Assembly: GCA_037179385.1 (NCBI GenBank)
Contig: CM074195.1
Coordinates: 8,261,787 to 8,325,786, forward strand
DNA: 64,000 bases
Source of the DNA: Holothuria scabra
Lineage: Eukaryota > Echinodermata > Holothuroidea > Aspidochirotida > Holothuriidae
Direction of reading: 5' to 3'
Within the stretch, counting starts at the first letter, position 1. Every line of letters starts with the position of its first letter. Of this stretch, positions 49,401-61,400 are shown one piece after another. Position numbers and translations under genes: made by a program. The notes beneath the pieces are model-generated. The model worked only from the letters and a program-made list of their open reading frames with translations, was not told the origin of the DNA and made no database searches.

Positions 49401-52400
49401 TTGACAGGTAGAGGGTGTGACTCTGTAATTATGACATCAACTGAAAGCACTGTATACCTGTTCAATATGGTATCAAGGGTAGCAAGATTATCTGTACAAA
49501 ACAAAAGCAATAAAGATCTTAATAAAGGGAAATTCCCTCACAGTGGCAGCAATACGGGGGAAGGGGAGGGGGAATGGGGGGAATTTCCCCCACAGATTTT
49601 TTCCTTGCCTCCCAAGTTTCCCCCCCCCCCAAAAAAAAAATTAAGTTGCTGGAATGGAAGGGTATGTGGCCTTTTGTGTGTGTGTTGGGGCGGAGGTGGG
49701 AGTGCACTGGCGAAGGGTGACCATGCAATTGATACTGACGAAAAGTTTACCTACATGCACTCTAAGTAGGCCCCCATCCTTCTGGGTTAGGTCAGGGGTT
49801 TCCAATCTACATGTGGTAAGCATATCACTAATGATACAAAGTTACCCTGTCTTGGCAGTACACAGGGTGGTACATACCATGCTTCATTAATTTTTAAATT
49901 GTTTCTTATTCTCCCCCATGCATCCATCAATTATTTCTGTGGGCTGCATGCCAACTGATGATTGCAATTTGCTTAGATGGTGTCTTTACAGCTTATCACT
50001 ACTTCAACACCTTGCCCATCCTCAGCATCCCACCCAAATGAAAAAGTCTGGTTAGGCCAACGACTAGTATAGTGGTACTTGGTGGCACTGCGCAAAGGTG
50101 AAATGATACTCCCAAAGAAAAAAAGAGTTGTTAACCTTGGAGTTAGATCAACAGAAAAATAAAATAATAAACCTCTCCTGGGACTTAATTTTTCACCCAG
50201 AGATATGCTAAAACCTTAGAGCTTCCAGGGCTTTGCCCCTTAGGCCCCCACCGGGGCTTTTCCCCTAGCCCCACCTGCAAGACCTCACACTTTGTGCTTG
50301 GTTTCACGCTGCGCATGAAAATTTTTACCCCCCAGCATTTTCCTTAGCCCTCAGTTTGCCCCCCAAAATTTGATTCTGGCGCTGCTGTTCCCTCATGATC
50401 CTTACATGGTTCCAATTCTCAAAACTATAAAATTACTTCTGGTCTCTTCTCATAATCTGAAACTCCCCTTTATGCAGACAAAATATACTGCTGAAAATTT
50501 GAAAGGGATTGAATTAGGATAAAATAATTAACCTGAGCAAATAGATATCACCATGGCAACAAGCAACACAAACAATAACATGTTAATATATGTACAATCT
50601 TTAGAGACTGCAGAAATTCCACATTACATTTTACTATGTTCAATTTATGTTTGTAAGCACAATATATAGAACAGTACCACTGTAAAAGGTCTTTTTAACC
50701 CTACTGACAAAAAAAATATACTCACAAGTATATGACAATGTAGAATTTCTTCACCGAGGGCGATGCACCGCACGCTACTTTTATGAAAACATCCTGAGGC
50801 TCACCGGGATGCTGTCAATGTAAAAAAAAAAAAATCATGTCACACAAATTTATCTGAATTTGATCAAATGTTTTATTCCATGTGAGCCTCAAACAAGAGC
50901 AGTTTTTTTTTTTAAGGAAAGACTGGAAAGAACTCCTGCATTCTAGCGTTCAAGTTCTCAAATACTGATTGTTCAAGACACTTCTGTGTTTTTAATCAAA
51001 ACTGACTGTGCCCCAACTCAGGTTCAGTCAAATTTGATAATTAACAGCTTACGTGCTCATTTAGAAAATTTTCACAGTTAATTTCCTGCTACCGCTTAAT
51101 ATTTCCTGTCCCCTGTAGAAATGAATCAATCATTCAAGTGCCATAAAAAGAAAAATACAGGTTGCTTATGGGTTAAAATTTTTTAAATAAAAGATCCATG
51201 TTTTACCCAAATAAAGGTTTTATGTAGGTAAAATATAGACGGATCATCACATCAGAGGTAAAATAAAGCACCAAAATAGAGAATGCTCCCCATTCACTTT
51301 CCATTTTAATTTGTCTCATCTCATCATACAAATATTGGCACACATGGAATGCAGTACAGACTATGAAAAACTTCATGTTTCAGGTCTAAAACAAAACTAT
51401 GAATCTTGACAATTCAATTACTTTCTTTTTTCTGCCCACATATATTCACACTGTTCAGTTTACAAAATACAAAACCGTTCTTTTGTATGTTTTAGGAACA
51501 TATTTAAACACATACAGGCCCTATTTTTTTGAAAAAGGTTTTTATAGGTTTTATAGAAATGTAGGTTCACTTAAAAGAAGGGTTTAAGGTCATTACAGGA
51601 TTTGGTATATCAGAGGAGTACTTATTCTAAGCATTTTGGTGAAATTTGCATTGAAATCCGACGTGCAGTTCTCAAGATATGGGCACGTACACTTTTCACA
51701 TTTTCAACAAAAAGTGAACTTGAAGCAAGCACATATGACATCATATCCCCACATTATTAAAATGTGATTGCCAAAGTGGCATGAGAACTTTACAGACTTT
51801 GCATTCCCCACAGGGAGGTCCTATTCCAGTTAAGGTCAACACAACAGTCTAATAAAACAAAGGGAAACAAAGCATTCCTTGTCAACGTGAGGAAGAGATA
51901 AGTTCTGCTGTCCTCAAACTCACTTTTGAACACAAATCTACTGACTTCATTTACTGGTATCTCGAGAACTACATGTCAGATTTGAATGGAACTTTCACCA
52001 CGCTCTGTAGTTTTGGTTCCTCTTTCACGTATGAAAATTAAATTTTTGCTTAAACCTTCCCTTTAAATGAATGATGTGTGAGGACAACAGCTATCAAGGA
52101 TATTGCACCCATTAGAGCCATCAGAAATTTACTTTTCATAAAAGGGCTGTAACATAAAGAAATTAAAAACAAACAAACAAATAAGGAAATAAAGATAATT
52201 TATAACACAACTGATCCTTTGAACATAAACACCCTGCACAGAAAACATGCAAACTAATTGAAATTTCACTCTATAATCTTGACAAAAGTTCTCCATACAT
52301 ATTACAAATGAAAGGACAACAAGCATTTTTTTTTTAAACAAAGCAAGATAACAAGAACTTCATGAGGAAAAATTTTCCGTTGCCTTAATCCAATACAGCT

Positions 52401-55400
52401 ACTGCAGTTTTAAGGGAAAAACTACAGTTCCCAATTAAAGTTTCTAATCACTGATTCATCACCCCAAAAAGCTGCTTCAATGGGCAGCAGCTTTGATGGA
52501 CATTCTCTTACAATAGAGACCAAACAACTTTACATTTACAGAAGGATCAATAAAAAATTCTGAAATAAGTGTAAGCAGAAGGGGGTCAAATTATTCAAGG
52601 TGAATTGTAACATTTGGTCACCTTTCAGTTTACTCTGGGATAAACTGTAATCAATTGTCAACTTCTATGGATATTGGCAAATGTTTGAATGAGCACCTAA
52701 ATTCCCATTGATCATGCCATGACATTGCTTCTTGAGAAAGCAACATAGACTCTTCAGTAGATCAAAGGTGGTGTGGGGTGTAACTAATATCTGAGTTTGT
52801 TACTGCATGATCTGTGTCCTCAAGTGATCTATGCTTTCATTGTGTTCACACAGCATGAAAAGCAATTAACATATACTTGACTGACCTGTAAGCTAACCCC
52901 AAGTGTCGCGTAACTTTTTATGTATTTTAATATATCTGTTACTGTCAATCAAGTAATCAGATGTGAAACCTGACTATATCAAGTGTGTGTGTAGTCAGCT
53001 TTTTTTCCTCCGTGAGGTGATTATATGCAATCACACAGAGATGTGTTAGAAATTTTCAAAAAATGAAAAGGGAAGTTTCATCATAATAAAAACTCCTTAC
53101 AAAATTGGAAAACAGGGTTTGAACACATTCGAAACAACAAAATTCCATGACTTTTCCATGACTGTCAAGGGCCTTGGGTCATATTTACAGGACCTTTAAA
53201 AGCCTGACAGATACTTTATTTCTGTTCTTTCTTTTTTCCAAAAATAATGCATCTGAACATTGAGAAAATTGGAACAATGGGTCCACTTCCTAAAATTTCC
53301 TGACTCTTCCAGGAACGTTTTAAAAAAAAAAAGTGTTCCTTTTTCTAACTCTCTGAGCCTGGGAATTCAAATTTATGTTTTCTTTGACTTTCAAGGAATT
53401 CCAAGACCTGTACAAATCCTGGAATAAAAAGAAATTGTAAAACAAAATGAGTAAAGCAGCTGTGGTTGAGTACTTACGACTGTCTTAGCTTCACATATAA
53501 CATTCTCATCACTGCATTTGGCAAAGACCTGACTCTGAGGTTCACTGTGACCTGTCATTTCTAGGAGAAAAAACAACAAGTATGATGAATGGTTATGATT
53601 AATAGACAAAAGGGAAAAATTGAAACTTGAAAATCCTTAAATAGAAATGAAAATGCAAGTAATTTCTTTATATCATATATATATTAAAGCTTTATGGGTT
53701 TATGGGGAATGTCTCTTGCATTTAAAGGCACTATTACATCATCTGTAACAAATTTAGGAATATCTCCACATTGCTATCCACCATTCTTCACTGCCTGACA
53801 AATGTTAAAGCAGTTTCTCTCTGATTGGACACTTAAAGTATTTGGTCATGCATCAGCTCATGATAATGCATGATTGAGGTTAATGCAAGTCATGCAGAGA
53901 GGCGAAGCCCAAGTGCATCCTGTTATAGCATTAACCTCTATGAGTGCCGTATCCTGTTTTAATGCACAGGTCTAGAGTTTTTAAACCTAATTCATTCATA
54001 AACTGGTACTACAATGATTTCACTCAACACTGCAGAACAGATTTTTCAAGTGTAAATTCTCACATTTAAAACTACAAAGCCACAGTGCATTTTCATTACT
54101 GGGAGACCATCTCCAAACTACTCATGATCCCCTGGCCAGTATGAATGGATGGAAGAATTATAATTTGTGCAATCTGTGGTGGAACTCAATGCATAGTAGA
54201 CAACTTTCACAGAGAAGTTGGTTTATTATGGCCCTTATGACAATAAAACTTCATACAAACTTTGTGGCAATTCCAGGGAGATGCACTTGGCAGACATAAG
54301 GTCACACCTCAATATTTTTTTCATGTTGGTAAAAGTACTGGAAGTAACCTTAGTAAGGAAAATTTGGTTGTCCTTCAAAAATTAAGATGAAACTATTGTC
54401 TTTGTAGGAAATTAAAATTGTATAGACTGATAATAGGCTACATAATGACTGAATAAATTCAGTCCCAGAATGAAGTTTATTTGCACATCAACTATCATTA
54501 GATTATACAACAGGGTTATACCAATGAGGTTAAGGAGGACTGAAAAAAGGCATGAGTTAAAAGGTTTCAAATTTTGCATCATTTAATTCTTACAAGGTTT
54601 GGAGGACAAGACTTTTTACCAGTAACAAATATTAGCTTTTTTTTCCTGTGAGGTTTTCAATCCTTGAAATGACATGGCCCAGTTATCAAATTATAAATTA
54701 CTTATTGCAGAATGTAATGGTTATAAAGGCACATAAGAGAAGACTTGAAAGGGTTTACTTACCCATCACTAGATCACATGTTTTTCAAATGCAGCAATTC
54801 TGCAGCTATCTCCAATTATCCCCACAATTCTTATCTCTGCTCAATCTCTTGAGCAAACAACATCTCAGGGCAATTTGATCACAACTTCCTAACCAACAAG
54901 TTTCCTGAACTACTTGCTGCTAACTGTCATCTGAGTCCATTGTTTGAGAGATAAGACATGCACCACTAAACAGAGTTACCACTCTAGGAAGACCTGCATT
55001 CACAATAAATATCCACGATAAACTCAACCCCTAACCCCCAACCCCTACCCCCATGGGTTGTAGAATATCCCCATTGTATTTCCTGCCTGTTGTCTGAGGC
55101 AACTAAAGGGAAGGACCTGCAGAGTGTTTGAACCAAACTTAAACTGTGTTTGGAACTTTATTTTCACTTTAACCTTTTATCAAGCTGACACTAAACATGC
55201 TTGTGCTAGTGTATTGTTAAAACTCATCTAACTAAAAACATAACCTGATAAACTAAATCAAATGAAGTTAAAAAAAGAAAAAAAAAACATAAATGCAACC
55301 ACAGGACAGGTTTCTGAGTTTCAGAAGGTGCTGTATTTCAGTAATGGGCATTTTGGCAGCATGTGAATTTTCATACCATTTTGGGATTTACTGCCCACTT

Positions 55401-58400
55401 TAACAGAATAAATCACCTTCACAAGGCATCAGAACATAATGAAACAAATAAACTTTGAATGCTTAAACAAGCTCTGACAAGAACAAGCTACCTGTGAGTG
55501 CACCGAATGGAGGTAAGCGAATTGACTTCTTCAGGAAACTCTGTTCAGGATGTTGAAACCTAAATGTTTGGTCAATAATGTGAGGCTGTGGCTCAACACT
55601 GAGTGAAAGTACGGCAATTGGTTTATTGTCTTGAGTACGAAAATAAACCTAGATGAACAGGAAATAAAAGAAGATATGTGATGTTAGTCTGTATTGAGGA
55701 TAGCTGTAACTTTGAGGAAGAGCTACTCACAGTAACAAGGAAATTCCTGAACTACATACATATTTATATTTGTGGGCAACAATGATTATTCAATGTTGTG
55801 GCTGAGAAAGGGGGGGAAGAACCCTATCCTTGTACTAGAAAAGTCATTTGCCTAATGGTAAACCTTTGCAGCTTCCTTCACCTGTCCTATGAGTTATTAT
55901 CTCTATGTTTACTACTTAAAGGCCCAATTCTCTCATCCCAAACAGTATCAATCCTCCTAGTCTTCTTAATTAAGCCCCTCCCACAATTGTCTGAAATTCA
56001 CCCTCATCCAGACACAATCTCAGTTTATTGCTTCTGGGTGAGTGTAGAAAAGCTCAATGTGTATAATCAAAACATTCTTAGAGCAGTTCATGCTGTGAAA
56101 TATAAGTTCTTGTACTCTGCATTGTTTAAATTAGCAGCCAATCAAAAATCTGAGCCAATTGAGAGTTTCTGTTATCCTATACTAGAAGTGCAGTTTGGGG
56201 TGAGCAGACTGGCCCTTTAAAGCAAACGTACTTCACTACAAACAGTACTAGCAACAACTTCACAACAAATTGTCATATTAGCCATGAAATATACTACAAC
56301 AGCCTACCCTAGAGGTGCTCATTGGCAGTTAAGTGCAGAAATACAGAGAGGAGAAGAACCTTGTGAGAAAATGAGCCCTGCGCTGATAAACTTTCACTTA
56401 ATAGGCAAAATTTTAATTCATCAGGAGTTGCAACATATTGCAAATGGCAACAGATCTACTGGAATGATGATGTAAACATATATATGTATGTACATGAATT
56501 AGTAAGTTTAGATGGAATTTTACAGCCAAGTTTCCAACCTATTGGTTCAAGTCAAGCCGGCCACAGCCTTTATTCCAGTTGTGGCTCACTGGCTTGTTTT
56601 CCCTACTCCATTGCTTATGCGGAGCATCGTGCACAACGGCAGTAGGTTCCATTTTTAGAGTCTTAGGTATGACTCAACATGACAATAGAACCCGGGTCTT
56701 CCAGGTGAGGTCAAAGGCGGATGCTCTACCACTAGACAAAACACACGGTTTGTGTATATGAAAGACAATATACATGCATAGTTGCCAACATTGTCATCTC
56801 AGAAAACAGAATATATAACAGATAATTTACTGTGTGCCCATGACAAATGAACAAGCACTTGCCTACAGGGGCAGGATCTAGGGTGCAAAGCTCCTTTTTC
56901 CCTCTCTTGACAGTCACAATATAAAGTGGAATACAAGGTTGTAAAGATAAAATTCTATTTTGTCAATGCTTTTGCTCTGACATGTTCTGATCACTTACAG
57001 TATTGATAATTTAACACATTTAAACTTAAAGTCAGAAATTTCGGATGTTCTGATTTAAAAGGGTGTTAAAGTTCAGAAACAAGAACAGCTCCCCTTAAAG
57101 TAAAAACATTGGCTGGTACGGATATATAAATTCACTTACAATTTTAAGAAATAATCTCCCACCCTGAAAACCTACAGAATGCAAATGTTTCTCCAATATA
57201 TGCAAAGTATGAAAGACAACTAAATATTTTTTGGTTTATGCAAAGAAAAGATTCATTCCAATTATTTTGGTAATCTTTCATTTTAGCAATTCTAGTTTTC
57301 ATACTTGAGACCTAAAGTGAGTATGAAACAAGCATGGATTATGGATTATTTCATTTTATTATATTGATAAACAATGTTTGTTTCCTTTGCCTAGTCATTT
57401 TGAACCTGCACTTGATAGGAATTTAAACTTTTCTCAAGAGATATTGACCCCGTGTTTGGTCTAACAATAGAGCATCAACCTCTCACGCAGAAGGTCCCAA
57501 TTTGATTCCCATGTCAAGTCATACCAAAGACTCTAAAAATGGAACCTACTGCCGTTGTGCGTGATGCTCGACATAAGCAATGGGAAACAAGCCAGAGAGC
57601 CCCAACTGGAAAAAAGGCCATACGCTCGATTTGAACCAATAGGTTGGAAACTGGGCTGTAAAACTACATCTAACTAACTAACTAACAAATTCATGACATA
57701 TTAAACTCCATAACCTCTAATGCATTCATGTCCTCATAGTACCTGATCATGAAGTACAAAACTGGTTGCAAAGTTACAAAAAAGGACCCATTAAAGGACA
57801 AAAGCAGTCACCCCAAACTTATTTGAAGCAACAATTAAATCTAACAATTTTCTTCTCAATTCTCTTTAAAGTATCTTTTATAATATTTTAGGACTTCAAT
57901 ATTGCATAGTCAAGGTAAAGCAAGCAGTTACTCCCTATAAATTAACACTTGAGGACAAAAAATACTGTCACATGAAACAGGAGAGTGCACTACACTACTT
58001 CAAGTTGGCAAGACTGCCCTTGCCCTTTAATGAGACTTTATTTATGTCAAACTTGATTTCTTCAAGTTAACTTTGTGCAAAAACTGCTGGTATCTCCAAA
58101 TCTTCTCATTAGAATTCAATGTAAATTTAATCAGGATATAAAGAATAAATCTCCTTTGTAACAAACAAAAAGCAAATTCAAACTGAAATGTTTCTTTGAA
58201 CTACTTGCCTCAATCGAGTAATTTGCAAATGCAAAGTCAAGTGGCTAAAAGAGAGAGAGTAGAAATCCTTGAGGGAGTTTTGATACTCTATAAATATATA
58301 TATACTCAATATTTTAGTAACAATGATGCAACTGATTAAGTAGTGTAAGGCAGCCTTCAGAGACCATTTGTGTGAAATGAACTTACCATTACTGTCTTTC

Positions 58401-61400
58401 CTTCTAAAGAATCATCTACTGGGGCTATCTGTTTGGTCCAGGTATTCTGTTGTCTGACTGATGGGCCCTGTATAAGTAAATGTAATATAAAAATATATTT
58501 TTGAGGGATGGGAGGAACTGGATTAATATGATTAATAATGTGCAACATAATTCAAGCCTACTTTCAAGCCTCTTTAATAATACTAAGTAAGCATGAATAT
58601 GTGAGACTAATGTTTTAAAACTGCCCATAAGGCTCCGTCTCCTTCCTGTACCTCGTAGCTCTGGGAAATAGGATAAGCAGACCTGACGAAAACTCAGCAT
58701 TTGTGGTTTTGTTCAAAATATTATTTGACAGGCCATTAACAAACAGGTTCTGTAGGACATTGCATGCAGTGTCAAGTTAAAGCCAAGATGACAATACAGT
58801 CAAGTTGCATACTTCAGTACACTCTCCATGAATGATATAGGAATGAGTGTAGCAATAAAGTTTGAGATGAACATGGTTTGTGGACACAAAAGATAAAATG
58901 TTGACACAAGAGATAGGTGTTGTGTTCAGAAAGTAGCTGAACTTTCTTGAAGTTTGTCTAACTGAGGGGTGGGGGAGGAAAACTTCACACATTTCTTCAG
59001 CTACTTTATGTCACATGGCTTATCAGCTCATGTCTTAAGAGGTAAATCCTGCACTCCTCTGTTATCAGATAAGATATTTTACTCCTCCGACTAGCTTTGG
59101 CAAAGGCATTTATGTTCAATGATGGACTGCCTTCCCATCTTGGGGAAGTAGGTCACAAAAACTGGATGCAAGGGCCAGTCTGATGGGATGTGGAGTCTTG
59201 GGAGAAGGGTCCCTTCACCCTTCCCGAGAGTATCTTCTCCCATAGCCAAACTTATTAACATGAAATAACCATGACCATAGTTTTCTAACCTTGGGGTCAT
59301 AACCCCAACTAGGGTCAAGGAGCACTTTTCATATGGTCTTAGACTGGTTCCAATTATATTTTAAAATTTGACATACCCTAACTGTAAGAAGTAAATATCA
59401 CTTATCCAGCACTTCATTATTGCTAGAGATGACAGACTAGCAAGGCAGGTGTTAATGACAGCTCCCGTGTAGAATCAAATGCAACAACTACATATTGTCA
59501 TCCAAAATACAAATCTTGCCAGCACACTGGAGACAGTAATTTCAGATATGAAGTTGTTGGTTTTATGAAGTACATTGACTGGAGTGGTAATCTGTTGCTA
59601 GTACCTGAAATGAAGTTGCCTCAAGAACAGTGTTAGGAACCTCTAGTCTAGTCAAACTTACCTGTGGTTGTACATAGTGACTTGTCTTGAAGCTCTGATA
59701 TTTAAACGGGATGAAGACTTTTTCCTTAGGTTTGAGAAATATCTGAGCACCTTTCTGGTTTTCATTAGGCTCTTGATTGAACATTCCTTCCTCGACAGGG
59801 GTGGAGGTCACTTTGAAAAGTTTCTTCAAGAACCTAACCTCTTTGTTATTTGTTATTACACTAAAATAAACCAGAAATAAGAAGGTTACTCCAGAAGTAT
59901 AACATATTAACAGCTGCTCACCCAAACTACAATTTTTGTAGAAGTCTAAAGTTGTGGGAGGGGCTTAAGTATGCTAGGAGAATTGGAACTGCCTTGGCCT
60001 TTAAATAACATTTTATCACCATCTATGCTTAAGAAACATTTTATAAAAAAGAGTTGATTTGTTTTAAGTTATCTAAGTCAAATCTTTGATTAGAGCATGA
60101 GTCGTCCATCATCTCACACCTTGCTTTCAAACAACAGACACAAATGATTGTTAGCAGAAAATAGTTCTGGCAACTTGTTGATTTGGTTGTGGTAAAGAGT
60201 GTCTTAAGAGCTTGTGTTTGCTCAGGAGATTAAGCAACTCTAGGGATACTGTAAATGGCGGGGGCTTCAACAGTGATGCATTTGGCTAATGGGCCCCGAT
60301 ATAATAAACCTTTGAAATACAAACAGTTCCATCAAAACCATGTTGGATATGACTTGAGAACCTGATACACCAAGCTCACATTTTAGTTTGGAAACCAACT
60401 GATTGCAATGGTAACTACAACAGGTTGGGGGTACATGTGTTTCCTCATAACCCCCATCTTCATAAATCTGAGACAAAATGAAGACATAATAATATTAAGT
60501 GGAAATGTTTGGCTTCTACCACTAGGAGAAAAGGGAAGTTGTTAACACTGTTCACAAAGAACCAACTAGCTTTCTGAATTCTGCTTTTAACCCGTACCTG
60601 AGTTCCCTGTCTTCCCATTGTATTGATATAGTATGTTCCACATTGTACGGATTTCTCAACTCAAATTCAAAATATTCTGCTGCAGCAAAGGTGGGGTGTA
60701 TGACATGTTGAGTGGTAATCACTGATTGTAACATAAGTAAAATTCCTTCTTTTTTGTTGAGGCTCCTGTTGGAAAATAAAAAAATATTTTATTCAAAGTA
60801 CACACTTATGAACTACCATTCCAGATATTGAGGTTGTAGAAAATGCCACGATTTTTCCCACTGTCGTAAGAGGCAACTAAAGAGAAACCCATATTATACT
60901 TGAACCATACCTGAAATGAAATTTAAATTTGAACCTTTTATTGAGTTAACTAACGCTATATATCAGACCTGAGTTATTGTCCTTAAATCTCATCTAACTA
61001 ACCCCAGAAAATGATGTGTGCTAGCACAAAAAGGCACCCCTCTTCATTTATTCCGCAATGTACGAACCTTCAAAATTTAAATTTTAAGCATTGATGCTTG
61101 CCAGACTTTGATCTATGTATCCCAAGTCTAAACCCATGCTTAAATCCTTTTTCAACCTTTTGCCACTTAAACTGTTTATTCCTATTAGGTTTATACTTCA
61201 AGTTTCCCAATCTGCTACAATACACATGACTGAAATGAAGCACCTTCTGGAAATTCCAAATCCTGTAAACTGACTGTCTTGGAGTGTTTTTTCAACTAGG
61301 TTGAGTTTGAATTTTTATTCTGAAAGGTTGTGCAGTGTTGCATATCTCTCAAACAACAGACTCAACTGACAGTTAGCGCAAGTAGCTCTGGCAACTTCTT

